64,000 nucleotides of DNA. Source: JAAYCT01 sp964499575. Its GTDB lineage: Bacteria; Bacillota; Clostridia; Saccharofermentanales; Saccharofermentanaceae. The notes beneath the pieces were generated by a model that was given only the letters and a program-made list of their open reading frames with translations, did no database searches and had not been told where the DNA came from. Of this stretch, positions 16,111-25,915 are shown piece by piece (within the stretch, counting starts at the first letter, position 1; every line of letters starts with the position of its first letter). Both the position numbers and the translations under genes were made by a program. The stretch is taken from positions 1 to 64,000 of the forward strand of contig CAZCLK010000006.1 in assembly GCA_964499575.1 (NCBI GenBank), written 5' to 3'.

Positions 16111-19100
16111 ATGAAGCCGATAAACTGTTCGGATCAATTTACACCTTATTCTTTTCCGGACGAAATGTTCGCGCAAAGAAGGCAACCGGAGTTTGGCGTC
16201 GCGGCATCCCCGTGGCGATTGGATATCACCGATTGGCTCTTCCTTCACGCTGAAAATCGCGATCTGCTTCCGGTCGGATTTTTCGACAATACCGCGGACG
16301 ATCTTGCGTTCAAGGCCGTTCGCGTCCCTTCGGTCTGGCAACGGTTCGGGTACGGCGAACCGTTGAGTCTTCAGTATGACGTTGAAATCGCGCGGGCACA
16401 GGGTGAAAAGAGTTTTTTCGAAAGAAGGCTGGCTTCTTTGTCATCGGACTATAAAAACGACGATATCGGGGTCTATCGGGCTCATATCGATATCCCGGCT
16501 CACTATTCCGATCGATCTTTGTATCTGGTGCTCGGAGGCGTATGCGGACGCTTCGAGGTCTATCTCAACGAAAAACAGATCGCGTCCGCGGATTCGGTTT
16601 TTTCGCCGTGTAAGTTTCCCCTGGCGGGAAGTATCAAAGCCGGGCATAACATACTGACCCTTTTGGTCCATCGTTTCGACTCCGTCACCGCAGGGCTGGG
16701 GAACTTCAAAGACGGGACCTTCGGGTTCAGCGGTATTTTTCGAACAGCCTCAATCGTCGCGGACTCGCTGGTCGAGATAAGATCCGTATTCGTGAAAACC
16801 GATTGGACCGGGCCGGTGTTCGGCGCCGAACCCGGAGCGAGCGCGTTTATGGATGTTTCGATTAAGTTGTTCAATCATACGGATCTTCCCGTTCCGGTCC
16901 AACTTGAATACAAGCTGATCGCTGTTTTCGATGAGTATGACATCTATAATCTGCCCGAGATTCGCCTGCGTGCGGAGCATTCCGGTGAAGCGACGATAGA
17001 ATCGCTCCGGACATTAACCGTCGGCAACCGGCTTTTGGTACGCGGCATTTTCCCGTGGTCGCACGCGACCCCGAATCTTTACGATCTGATCATAATTCTT
17101 AAGGATGCCGCGGGGCGGATCATCGCAATTCAAAAGCGCAGGATCGGATTTCGAACGCTTCGGGAATCCGACCACAGAATGATCGTCAACGATTATCCGG
17201 TGTCGGTCAAGGCGATCCGGTATTTCTCCTTTGATCCTCAGTTCGGGCTGTCGGTCCCGCCCGAACGCCTGAAGGAGGATGTCCTTTTAATGAAGCAAGC
17301 CCACCTGAACACAGTCCTGATGCCGCATTTTCCGGCCGACCCGCAGTTTTTCGACTTGTGTGACCGTTACGGGCTTTATGTGATCTGTCCGCTTGACAAA
17401 AAGGACCCGGGGGCCTCCGTGGAAAGCTTCGGAACGCATCCCTGCATGCTTGCGTGGTCTCTGAAACTGGATTCGAAGGATGAATCCATGCTTGACGACG
17501 TGGAGAGAATGCTTAATGAGGAGTCGCCCGTGCCGTTTTTGTACTGGCTGTTCCGGGATACCGGGACCGTTTCGGAGTTTGACCCGTTTCATCCCGATAC
17601 CGGAGCGCTTTTCGGGGAGTGGCAGGATATTTGTGTGGACCGGGGATTCCGATCCAAAGCGGCGACGGCATCGAGTACGGAGCAATCCCCGGAGCAAGGC
17701 GGCTTCGACGTCATGATTCCGGAAGAAGAGTCGTCCGGACAGACCGATGAAGGGCATAACGGGGACGAAATTCCCGAAAGCGAAACTGCCGGGCTATTTC
17801 GGCAGCCCGAACCGGATTTGAAGTACCTGCATCAGGCGGACCTTTGTAAAGGTTACCGGGGCGCCGAGGTCGCGATCGCGCAAGGCATCGTCGACGCTTT
17901 TCGCGAAAAGCATCCGGAATATGATGAAGTGCGACGCCGTTGTCAGTCCATCGATTTTATCATTTCGGATGAGGACCCATCGCGCCCCGTCATCGTGAAT
18001 ACCGATCTGCACGGCGCTGCGGGTGAACTGGATCTTGAGTGGAGCCTGCTGAAAAACGGGCGGTCGATCCGGTCCGGCGGAGGCGTACTTCGTTCCCTGC
18101 CTCCGGGCGGAGAAGCCGCGCTTTCTTTGGGATTTCGACCGGATGACCTCAATTCCGCGGAGGAGGTCAATCCCGACGACACGGATCTTACGCACGGTCT
18201 TCCGACGGAATGGTTACTGAATATTCGAATCTGTCATGTCGATCCGGGCCTTTGGTATCCGATCGGTTATGAGGAGGCCGTGTGTCAGACAGTTATCGCA
18301 AAAGACTTGCGCGACACGCCCGAAACGACAGTGCGCGAAATACCAAAGAGTGATAACGCGGCGGAAACGGCGAGCGAAGAAACGACGGATGTCGGGATCG
18401 ATCAGGAAATTGTTCTTGTATCGGAATCTTCGAACGTCACCTGTACGGAAGAAGGCAATGATCAGATCATCGATTTTGGCGGGGCGCGGGCGGTGATCTC
18501 AAAGGAGCACGGCGGAATGACGCAATTGGCGATCGGCGGACAGCCGGTACTCCGGGGGCGAATGGAGCCTTTTTTGTATCGCGCTTCAACCAATGCGGAG
18601 CGCTATTATGTGCCGCTTAAGGTGCGTCCGCGCTTATTCGCCCGCAAAACGACATGGCGCGCCATCCAGAAAAAATTGCACTTCAACAAGCTGCAGAGCC
18701 GAACGGAAGACGGGAGTCTGATCCTTTGCTCGGAGTACCGATGCCACGCTTTAAAAGGTCCGGTCTTTGTCGAGTACCGTTTCGATCCCGACGGTCGCTT
18801 CAAGATCAGCCTTTCTTTTCAGTCGCGTAATAAGCCTTTGCGTTACGGTCTTCATATCGGTGTGCCGTCCGAAGCGGACCATTTCCTATGGTACGGATTC
18901 GGACCCGGAGGGCTTTTCGAGGAGGAAAGCTGGTCACCGTTCCTGGGTGTCTACGAGGCGCACAGCGCCGATCTTTTCCACCACTACGCGAGACCGTCGG
19001 AAAACGGAGCGCACCCGGATACCCGTGTGCTGATGGTCGTTGCCCCGGAAAACCGCGGACTGAGAATTTTAAGGTCGGACAATCTTCGGTTTACGTTCAC

Positions 19101-19305
19101 GGCAACGCCGTATATGCCGGAGCATATCGACGATTCGCGTCACGACGAACGGCTTCCGAGGCCGGAAGGGGCGGAATTGTTTCTGGATTTTGAGTACGAT
19201 TTTGCGAAGGATGTTCGAAAACAAAGAAGACAATTGTCGGGTCTTCGCCGCTACGGGGGGACGTTTATTTTCGAGACTTCTTCGGGCCGGACAGAAGAGA
19301 TTTGA
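16111..19305 (+). CDS. GH2 beta-galactosidase-like protein, probably catalytically inactive
   Basis: 1064 residues without signal peptide. LacZ-like domains are in order: an N-terminal sugar-binding jelly roll (about 40-220), an Ig-like domain, a remnant (beta/alpha)8 barrel (about 340-510), a second Ig-like domain (about 610-700) and a domain-5-like beta-sandwich (about 785-1050, with WYGFGP and YARPSENGAH like the LacZ end). The barrel is degenerate. The acid/base block WSLGNES of active enzymes reads WSLKLDS (Asp454), the DEANxE block reads CPLDKK, and where the nucleophile Glu should follow there is an acidic low-complexity stretch (about 513-567). Another low-complexity linker lies at about 730-785. 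ATG 16111 has ggagg six bases upstream. It overlaps the converging rluF-like gene by 41 bp. Frame is intact, so this is not a pseudogene by disruption. Confidence 0.8.
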   Translation: MKPINCSDQFTPYSFPDEMFAQRRQPEFGVAASPWRLDITDWLFLHAENRDLLPVGFFDNTADDLAFKAVRVPSVWQRFGYGEPLSLQYDVEIARAQGEKSFFERRLASLSSDYKNDDIGVYRAHIDIPAHYSDRSLYLVLGGVCGRFEVYLNEKQIASADSVFSPCKFPLAGSIKAGHNILTLLVHRFDSVTAGLGNFKDGTFGFSGIFRTASIVADSLVEIRSVFVKTDWTGPVFGAEPGASAFMDVSIKLFNHTDLPVPVQLEYKLIAVFDEYDIYNLPEIRLRAEHSGEATIESLRTLTVGNRLLVRGIFPWSHATPNLYDLIIILKDAAGRIIAIQKRRIGFRTLRESDHRMIVNDYPVSVKAIRYFSFDPQFGLSVPPERLKEDVLLMKQAHLNTVLMPHFPADPQFFDLCDRYGLYVICPLDKKDPGASVESFGTHPCMLAWSLKLDSKDESMLDDVERMLNEESPVPFLYWLFRDTGTVSEFDPFHPDTGALFGEWQDICVDRGFRSKAATASSTEQSPEQGGFDVMIPEEESSGQTDEGHNGDEIPESETAGLFRQPEPDLKYLHQADLCKGYRGAEVAIAQGIVDAFREKHPEYDEVRRRCQSIDFIISDEDPSRPVIVNTDLHGAAGELDLEWSLLKNGRSIRSGGGVLRSLPPGGEAALSLGFRPDDLNSAEEVNPDDTDLTHGLPTEWLLNIRICHVDPGLWYPIGYEEAVCQTVIAKDLRDTPETTVREIPKSDNAAETASEETTDVGIDQEIVLVSESSNVTCTEEGNDQIIDFGGARAVISKEHGGMTQLAIGGQPVLRGRMEPFLYRASTNAERYYVPLKVRPRLFARKTTWRAIQKKLHFNKLQSRTEDGSLILCSEYRCHALKGPVFVEYRFDPDGRFKISLSFQSRNKPLRYGLHIGVPSEADHFLWYGFGPGGLFEEESWSPFLGVYEAHSADLFHHYARPSENGAHPDTRVLMVVAPENRGLRILRSDNLRFTFTATPYMPEHIDDSRHDERLPRPEGAELFLDFEYDFAKDVRKQRRQLSGLRRYGGTFIFETSSGRTEEI

Positions 19306-20005
19306 GCTCGCGCACCTCCGCGTCGTCCAAATAACGCCATTGCCCGGACCCCAAATCTCCGAGCCGGATATTCATGATGCGTGTCCGGTGAAGACCGGTT
19401 ACTTTATACCCGTGATACTCGCACATCCGGCGGATTTGACGGTTGAGGCCCTGTGTCAGGATGATCGTAAAGGATCTGTCGCCGGTCTGCCGGACAACGC
19501 ACGGAAGGGTCACGACGTCGAGAACCGGAACGCCGGATTGCATTGACTTCAAGAAATCCCCGCGGATCGGATGATCGACCGTTACGTCGTATTCCTTTTC
19601 GTGAAAACCGTCGGTCCGTGTGATCAAATGCGCGGTGTCCCCGTCGTTTGTGAGAAGAAGAAGACCGGTCGACGGCTTATCGAGCCGGCCTACGGGAAAC
19701 ACCCTTTGCTCGAAGCCCAAAAAATCGATCACATTATCCGGAACATCGGGAGCGGCCGTACAAATGATCCCGCGCGGCTTATTCAAAGCGATATATTTGA
19801 AGGACGTATTCGCAGATACGCTTTGTCCCATAACACGCACATCCTGTCCGTCGAATACTTTTTGACCGGTCACGGCGATTTGTCCGTCGATCGTGACCCG
19901 GCCGGACGCGATCAGATCGTCCGCTTTCCTTCTGGAACAGATGCCCGCGGATGCCAAGTATCGATTGATTCGGATTCCCTGAAGCTCATTTGTGTTCTCA
20001 GTCAT
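19265..20005 (-). CDS. RsuA/RluB/RluF-family rRNA pseudouridine synthase, RluF-like
   Basis: 246 residues. It has an N-terminal S4 RNA-binding domain (RINRYLASAGICSRRKADDLI, about 12-60) and a catalytic domain with YIALNKPRGI near 70, VGRLDKPSTGLLLLTND with the catalytic Asp near residue 105, HEKEYDVTV near 135 and TQGLNRQIRRMCEYHGYKV near 185. The LNRQIRRMCE and RTRIMNI blocks are closest to RluF (23S rRNA U2604) rather than RsuA. It sits 18 bp after the histidine kinase gene on the same strand and shares its convergent 3' end with the GH2 gene (41-bp overlap). Target base is inferred only. Confidence 0.88.
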   Translation of the reverse strand: MTENTNELQGIRINRYLASAGICSRRKADDLIASGRVTIDGQIAVTGQKVFDGQDVRVMGQSVSANTSFKYIALNKPRGIICTAAPDVPDNVIDFLGFEQRVFPVGRLDKPSTGLLLLTNDGDTAHLITRTDGFHEKEYDVTVDHPIRGDFLKSMQSGVPVLDVVTLPCVVRQTGDRSFTIILTQGLNRQIRRMCEYHGYKVTGLHRTRIMNIRLGDLGSGQWRYLDDAEVRELKSLLSGPKKSRK

Positions 20006-20023
20006 TGGTCACTGCCTTATGTA

Positions 20024-21826
20024 TTAGTACCACATCGTCCCCTGAACGCGCGTCAACGTGAAGGTAAACGTTGTGCCTTCGCCGTAGACGCTGTTGACCG
20101 AAATCGTCTCGCCCATATAGCTCAGGAGTTCTCTGGCAATCGATAAGCCGAGGCCCGTACCCTTTTTTCCGCGCGCGCGGTCCGCTTTATAGAAACGATC
20201 GAATATATGATCGATATCGTACTCATGAATGCCCTGTCCGGTATCGATGACGGAGACCAGAACCTTATTGGACTCTTCGTTGAATTCAGCCGAGATCGTG
20301 ATTGAGCCGCCGGACGGCGTATACTTCTTGGCATTGTCCATTAAAATGACAAGGATCTGTTCAACGCGGTCGGGATTGCCCATGACCGTCGGAAGCGGCC
20401 CTGTCTTGTACACAACCCGGAATGCCAGATTGGCATCCGTCATAACCGGTTTGAACTTTGTCTCGATCTCCGATAAAAGCGCGTTCAGATCGAACGGGAA
20501 GGTCTTGAAGGCAAGCGTTCTCGCTTGGAGCCTTGAAAGCTCGAGCATATCATCGATCAGGCGGGAAAGTCGCATCGTCTCATGAAGTATGATGCCGTAA
20601 TAGCGTTTCCGGTCGTTCTCGTTCTTGACCATTCCGTCGGCGAGCGGCTCGACCAGTCCGCGAAGGGCGGTGAGCGGAGTCCGCAACTCGTGGGATACAT
20701 TGGCGACATAATCGCGGCGCGTCTGTTCCAATCGTTCCGATTCCGTGATATCGCGGAAAAATCCTGTCGCGCCGGCGATACGCCGGTCATTGTCAAAGGT
20801 GGGGACGATCGTGGAGAGGTAGGCGTTGTCCTTGTCTTCGATTGTACGCTCGACGGTGACCCCCTCAGCAATACATTTCGCATAGTCATCCCAAACTTCT
20901 TCGAACGGGATGATCCGAAGCCGCTCGGTGAAAAGGTTCCTCGCACTCGCATTTTCGAAAAGCGTCGCGATGGACGAGTTCGAATAGACCGGCCGAAGCT
21001 CCGTATCGACGGATACGATGCCCTCCGAGATCACGTCGAATATCTCCTTGAGGCGGTTGCGCTCCATCGTAAGATCCGTGATCGATTGCGAGAGTCTTTC
21101 GGCCAAATCATTGAAAGATTGTGCCAACTCGCCGACTTCGCCGCGAACACTGGAATCCGCCCGAACGGAAAAGTCACCCTGACCCATCGCGCGGGCAACC
21201 TCGTTGACCTTCCGAAGCGGCCGGACCAGGCGCATGATCCCGAAATAGACCGGCATCAGCATTCCGAGTGAAACAACAAATGTTGACAGAACCAGTATCT
21301 CCAGAAAATCAATCAACATTCCGGCGGAATCGCGTGTCGGAGTACCGACAATAACATATCCGCCCAACTGACCGTCAACATAGACCGGTTCCTGAGCGAT
21401 AATGATCTGATCAAACATTCCGCGGTGCGGAATAACGACATAATAACGGATTTCTGACCGGTTCGCCATCATCTGACTTGTCGAATAATTCTTAAGCGGA
21501 ATCAAAATCTCGGTGTCTTCCGCTCCGAGTTCCTGAGTCTGCTGAAGTAAATAGCCGTCCGCATTAAAGACCAGAATATAGGACCCCATCAGCCGGTCAT
21601 TTTCGAAAAGTTCCTTCGAATATCCAACGCCTCCGCTCATTTCTTCGGGATGCCTCGAAAAAAAATCGGACAGGATATACGCGCGGTCCCTGGAATCCTC
21701 GACCGCCCGGTACTTAACGGAATTAATGGACGCTACAAAAAACAGTACCGCGGACAGGGCCCCGGCGATGACCAGTGAAAGCAGGACCATAAGAAGGATT
21801 CGTCGAAGAAAGACGCTTCGAAACAT
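20024..21826 (-). CDS. Sensor histidine kinase, PhoR/WalK type
   Basis: Membrane sensor that phosphorylates the response regulator encoded just upstream. 600 residues: TM1 about 8-30, extracytoplasmic sensor about 31-165, TM2 about 166-190, HAMP about 192-245, PAS about 255-355, dimerisation domain with the phospho-acceptor His379 in VSHELRTP, then ATPase boxes N (MDNAKKYTP), G1 (DTGQGI), F (DRFYKADRAR) and G2 (KGTGLGLSI). Its start ATG overlaps the regulator's stop codon (TAATG), implying coupled translation. The stimulus is unknown; phosphate (PhoR) or cell-wall state (WalK) are both possible, and no pst genes or walHIJ genes are in the window. Confidence 0.92.
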   Translation of the reverse strand: MFRSVFLRRILLMVLLSLVIAGALSAVLFFVASINSVKYRAVEDSRDRAYILSDFFSRHPEEMSGGVGYSKELFENDRLMGSYILVFNADGYLLQQTQELGAEDTEILIPLKNYSTSQMMANRSEIRYYVVIPHRGMFDQIIIAQEPVYVDGQLGGYVIVGTPTRDSAGMLIDFLEILVLSTFVVSLGMLMPVYFGIMRLVRPLRKVNEVARAMGQGDFSVRADSSVRGEVGELAQSFNDLAERLSQSITDLTMERNRLKEIFDVISEGIVSVDTELRPVYSNSSIATLFENASARNLFTERLRIIPFEEVWDDYAKCIAEGVTVERTIEDKDNAYLSTIVPTFDNDRRIAGATGFFRDITESERLEQTRRDYVANVSHELRTPLTALRGLVEPLADGMVKNENDRKRYYGIILHETMRLSRLIDDMLELSRLQARTLAFKTFPFDLNALLSEIETKFKPVMTDANLAFRVVYKTGPLPTVMGNPDRVEQILVILMDNAKKYTPSGGSITISAEFNEESNKVLVSVIDTGQGIHEYDIDHIFDRFYKADRARGKKGTGLGLSIARELLSYMGETISVNSVYGEGTTFTFTLTRVQGTMWY

Positions 21827-22515
21827 TACGAGGCGACCTCGAATTTATAACCCACTCCGTACACGGTGACCAGAGCCCATGGGGCGCCATCATAGGTGAC
21901 CTTCTGGCGGATTCTTTTGATGTGGGTGTCTACGGTTCGGGTATCCCCGAAATAATCATAACCCCAGACCAGGGAAAGGATCTGTTCGCGATCCATGACC
22001 TGTCCTGCGTGCGCGGCGAGCAGATGAAGAATCTCCACTTCCTTCGGTGTACAGGGAACCAGTTCTCCCTTGACTCTGACCTGATAGTTATCGATGTTGA
22101 TCTCAAGCCCTTCAAAACGAAGGACCGGAACATTCTCTTGCGGCTCATTGATTCTGCGCAGGACCGCCTTGATCCGCGCCAGAACCTCGCGGGGCGAGAA
22201 AGGCTTCACGATATAATCGTCGGCGCCGAGCTCCAGCCCGAGGACACGGTCGATCTCTTCGCCTTTTGCGGTGAGGATGATGATCGGTGTGGACAGCGTC
22301 TTGCGAATCTCACGGCATACCTCGATTCCGGGCTTCTCGGGCATCATGAGGTCCAAAATGATCAAATCCGGCTTGTCTGAAGCGACATGGGCCAGTGCTT
22401 CCTTCCCGTCGAAGGCGCTCGAGTATGAAAAATGCTCGTTTTCCAGATACAGTCCCAGCGACTCATGGACGACCGGGTCGTCATCGCAAATGAGGATGTG
22501 CGGATTGGTTGACAT
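21826..22515 (-). CDS. OmpR/PhoB-family response regulator
   Basis: Transcription regulator paired with the kinase just downstream. 229 residues: receiver domain (about 5-118) with acidic pocket Asp11-Asp13, phospho-acceptor Asp55 in ILDLMMPEKPG, Thr/Lys switch residues in IILTAKGEE and VKPFSPREV, and a winged-helix DNA-binding domain (about 130-227) with DTRTVDTHIKRIRQK recognition helix. Start ATG 22515 is preceded by gaggtg. Strong similarity in layout to WalR/PhoP-type regulators. Which regulon it controls is not readable here. Confidence 0.93.
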   Translation of the reverse strand: MSTNPHILICDDDPVVHESLGLYLENEHFSYSSAFDGKEALAHVASDKPDLIILDLMMPEKPGIEVCREIRKTLSTPIIILTAKGEEIDRVLGLELGADDYIVKPFSPREVLARIKAVLRRINEPQENVPVLRFEGLEINIDNYQVRVKGELVPCTPKEVEILHLLAAHAGQVMDREQILSLVWGYDYFGDTRTVDTHIKRIRQKVTYDGAPWALVTVYGVGYKFEVAS

Positions 22516-22557
22516 GATTCGTCACCTCGGTTTGAACTCCCTAAAACTTCACAATTC

Positions 22558-22563
22558 ATTATA
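22558..22563 (-). promoter_or_regulatory. Candidate -10 box for the two-component operon
   Basis: Perfect TATAAT on the minus strand, 43 bases before the regulator start. No convincing -35 box at the proper distance (TGATTT at 17), so an activator or an alternative spacing may be involved. Confidence 0.35.
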
Positions 22564-22777
22564 TACGATTGTATGCAAAAAATCATACCCGTCGATAAAA
22601 TGGTGAGAATCGGATAAACCCGATCCGACGACCGTCTTACATGTCCGGACGGGGGTGTAAAATATCAGCAAAGTTTCGTTCAATCATGATTTTATGCCCG
22701 GATCGCTCCGGTCTATTGTTTCTTTTTCGCGGTCGGGAGATAATGCATCCGTAGAGCAGGCGAAAGGAGACAGACCG

Positions 22778-24106
22778 TTGAATTCCATCGGAAAGCCCGT
22801 CGGTAAAGCGCTTCGTGCGACCCTGATCGCAGGGAGGAAGATTTTTTCAACGAATCACAAACTGGCCGCCGTTTTAGCCGGCGAGGGCGTTTTATTCACG
22901 CTGATTATCACCCTGTGCAACAACAATAACCATCTGTTCGCCTCCCGTTTGGGCGCTTCATCCTATGAACTGGGGCTCATATCGTCTCTGCCGCCGATCG
23001 TCGGTATGGTGTGTCTGATTCCTTTTGCGATCATCACGGACCGGATGAGGAATAAACGGAGCATGGTGATCGCCGCCGCGATACTCCTCGGTTTATTGTA
23101 TTTCCTCGTCGGATTGTCGCCCTTCGTACCCGAGAATCCCGTCGCGGCGCTCATCCTTCTTTTGGTCATGATTAATTTCCCGATGTCACTGTACAATTCG
23201 TCCTGGCAGTCTTTTTTTTCGGATGTCGCTTCGGCGTCGGACCGCAACGAGGTTTATGCCCATCGGACTAAAATGAATACCGCCGTCGGGATTATTTTCC
23301 CCCTGCTGATCGGATTGCTGCTCACCGCGGCAAAAGGGCCGTTCAAGATTACGGTCCATCAGATCTATTATTTTCTCGCGCTGCCGTTGGCACTCGGGCA
23401 GGTCCTCCTGCTTCGGAAGATCCCCTTTGAACCCCGGATCAACACCGACCGTTTTCGTTTTTCCGAACTTCTAAAGACCACGCGTACCACCTTTCGGTCC
23501 AAGGCTTTTCTTGGATTCATGGCGGTCGCGCTTCTAGTATATATCGGTTGGCAGATGGACTGGTCGATCTATTTTATCGCGCAATTTCGATATCTTGAAC
23601 TGAATGAGACTCAATTGAGTCTGGTCGCGGCCCTTTCCGCGCTGACCCAATTTCTGATGCTCGGAACATGGTCGCGCATTTCGGCGACTCGAGGCGTTCG
23701 TTTTGTATTTGTGATCGGTGCCGGCGGGTTCGCGTTTTGCTCCCTGACCATCCTGTTGGCAATGTTGATGCCTCAGTCGGCCGGTATTTGGTTCTACTAT
23801 TTTTTCCACTGCATCGGCTCATCCGCCTATAGCGCTTTTCAATTATCACTGCTTTTGTGCCTTCTGGAAGTGATTCCGAATGTCAACAAGACATTCAGTA
23901 TCGCGATATACAGCACGATTATACTGATATCAAACGCCGCTATGCCCTTTTTGGGCGTTCATATTTATAATTTGCTGGGCGAGAGCAAACAGGCGATGGT
24001 GATCACGATCGGCATCGTGACCGCGATTCGAATCATTGCGACTTCCGCGGCGCTGGTCCGGTATTTCGTTTACAAAAACAGAGAACCGTTATCGCCCGAA
24101 AAGTAA
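22778..24106 (+). CDS. Major facilitator superfamily transporter
   Basis: 442 residues with about 12 hydrophobic helices in two halves. The loop between helices 2 and 3 reads ITDRMRNKRS, the standard MFS motif A (D-R/K-x-x-R/K). NNNNHLFASRLGASSYELG precedes it and is seen in a group of uncharacterised Firmicute MFS proteins. Start TTG 22778 was chosen because cgaaaggag lies eight bases upstream; the frame opens further upstream (ATG 22694), but that stretch has no ribosome site and is not hydrophobic. It is divergent from the two-component operon, which might regulate it. Substrate unknown. Confidence 0.82.
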   Translation: MNSIGKPVGKALRATLIAGRKIFSTNHKLAAVLAGEGVLFTLIITLCNNNNHLFASRLGASSYELGLISSLPPIVGMVCLIPFAIITDRMRNKRSMVIAAAILLGLLYFLVGLSPFVPENPVAALILLLVMINFPMSLYNSSWQSFFSDVASASDRNEVYAHRTKMNTAVGIIFPLLIGLLLTAAKGPFKITVHQIYYFLALPLALGQVLLLRKIPFEPRINTDRFRFSELLKTTRTTFRSKAFLGFMAVALLVYIGWQMDWSIYFIAQFRYLELNETQLSLVAALSALTQFLMLGTWSRISATRGVRFVFVIGAGGFAFCSLTILLAMLMPQSAGIWFYYFFHCIGSSAYSAFQLSLLLCLLEVIPNVNKTFSIAIYSTIILISNAAMPFLGVHIYNLLGESKQAMVITIGIVTAIRIIATSAALVRYFVYKNREPLSPEK

Positions 24107-24212
24107 ATTAATTCTAATAATTCTCGCAATCTATGAAATTGTACTCCGCCTGATGTAGAATTTAGTTGCGAAAAACGTTATGTTTGCGCTCGTTCGGATA
24201 AAGGAGACGGTG

Positions 24213-25811
24213 ATGAATACTTTTTTGAAAAAAGGAACGGCAGTTTTGATGGTCCTTACGATGTCCGCTTTGTTGTTGACATCTTCGTGCGACCTGACCG
24301 GAGGAGGGAGGGACGACGGCAAGGCAATTGAAAAAGCAGTATCCGAATTTCTGGATTCGATTGCGGACGGTTCGTACGCGGAGGATGACTACAAGTCCTC
24401 TTTGACCAAGGATAAATCGTTTGCGAAATTGAAATTCGAGGAGGATGACGCCGAGAAACTGATGGCGCTCGCCTTCGAAAAGGTGTCCTATGAGATTACG
24501 GACGCCGAGGGAGACGAGAAGGATGAAGAGGGGACCTGTGACATCACGCTCACCGCCATTGACCTCGAAAAAATTCTCGAAGATATGGAAGACGGCTATG
24601 ATTACGAAACACTCGAGGATGCGATCAAAGCCAAAAAGGCACCGACGGATGAACATGAGATCGTTTTTGATCTGGAATATGACGGGGAAGATTGGCTGAT
24701 TACGGATCTTTCGGACCTGTCGGACATTCTCGGCAAACCGTTCGGTGAAATCTCTTTCGAAGAACCGGAACCGGATCCGGAGGAGTATGAGGAAATGGTG
24801 CGCGAGACAGCCGATCAGCTGATGAACGCACTCAAAGCCGGAGACTTTTCGACGATCGAACAAAGCACCGAGGGGTACTATAGAGAAGTGGACTTTATCC
24901 AGGACGGATGGACGAAGGCACGCGATGTGTATACCTCCCTGTTCGGAGATATGAGCTGGGAAATCACTTCCGTGACGGCTTATTCCCAGACGGAGTACTA
25001 TGCGGACATCGACCTGACGTATAAGCTTTTTAACGAGGCTGTGGCGGCGGTGTACAGTGATACCGACAAGATGGTCGAGATCTCAAAGCCTGCGCTTCTC
25101 GGCCTGATCGTCGCTCCCGACGACAGTGCGCGCTTCGAGGTCTACATGGATGGCATCGCGAACTCGGTGGTCGAGTATAATGCCACCGCGATTCCGACCA
25201 CCGAAACGGTCGGAATCGATATGGCCTATGACGAGATAACCAAGGAGTGGATCATCAATTATGTTCCTTCGGTCTTTATGTCCTGCGCGGATTTCGACGG
25301 TAACTTCGATCCGATTTACAACTATACCTACAATGAAGACGATGTTCGCTCGGAATCAATTCTCGACACAGCCGCGGCCGCTCTTCTGGCGGAAGGATCG
25401 ATCACACAGGAACAGTATGATCTCTATATGGGCAATGTAACCGCGCCCGATGAAACCGTGGCTTCCGGCGTCTACACCAAGGAGACCGTCGACGCGGCCA
25501 TCGCGCAACAAGGCTGGTACGATTACACCAACTACGTGTTTGTCACGGCGTATGGACCCAATACGGGCGTTCTCGGATATGTGCTCTTTTTCAACCAGTA
25601 CATGCCGGGATTGACGGTGAACTGCGAATACTTCATAGACGGCGAAACGACGAGTTTCTTTTCCTCGCAATATGTACTGGAAGCCGATAACGACATATAT
25701 GACTTTGGTCTTACCTCGGATTCGGTTTTCCCTGCGGGTACCTACCGTGTTGTGCTCACATTGCCGGACGGGTCCGTCCTGGTGGATCAGACTGTCGAGG
25801 TCACAGAATAG
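24213..25811 (+). CDS. Acidic three-domain lipoprotein, paralogue A
   Basis: 532 residues with signal peptide and lipobox (LLLTSSC, Cys about residue 25). Domain 1 (about 35-185) is strongly acidic, with KSFAKLKFE, EEGTCDITLTAIDL, AKKAPT and GEDWLITDLSDL. Domain 2 (about 195-390) is unrelated to its neighbour and looks like a DUF4878/NTF2-like alpha+beta domain (WEITSVTAYSQ...EWIINYVPSVF). Domain 3 (about 425-532) is a beta domain with MPGLTVNCEYF and FPAGTYRVVLTLPDGS. ATG 24213 has aaggag nine bases upstream. The next gene shares domains 1 and 3 but lacks domain 2. Both halves look extracellular; function unknown. Confidence 0.75.
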   Translation: MNTFLKKGTAVLMVLTMSALLLTSSCDLTGGGRDDGKAIEKAVSEFLDSIADGSYAEDDYKSSLTKDKSFAKLKFEEDDAEKLMALAFEKVSYEITDAEGDEKDEEGTCDITLTAIDLEKILEDMEDGYDYETLEDAIKAKKAPTDEHEIVFDLEYDGEDWLITDLSDLSDILGKPFGEISFEEPEPDPEEYEEMVRETADQLMNALKAGDFSTIEQSTEGYYREVDFIQDGWTKARDVYTSLFGDMSWEITSVTAYSQTEYYADIDLTYKLFNEAVAAVYSDTDKMVEISKPALLGLIVAPDDSARFEVYMDGIANSVVEYNATAIPTTETVGIDMAYDEITKEWIINYVPSVFMSCADFDGNFDPIYNYTYNEDDVRSESILDTAAAALLAEGSITQEQYDLYMGNVTAPDETVASGVYTKETVDAAIAQQGWYDYTNYVFVTAYGPNTGVLGYVLFFNQYMPGLTVNCEYFIDGETTSFFSSQYVLEADNDIYDFGLTSDSVFPAGTYRVVLTLPDGSVLVDQTVEVTE

Positions 25812-25915
25812 TCCGCTCATCTCGATCGATTCAATTAATTAGTGATTTTTTTCTCCGGATTGTGTAAAATAATAAGCACATAGTATTATTTAACATGAAA
25901 AAATGAGGGGCGATT

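Noticed and set aside
16068..16253. Short frame with ATG just upstream of the GH2 gene
   Set aside because: It is in a different frame, overlaps the GH2 start, and has no family resemblance; the ggagg at 16101 points to the GH2 start.
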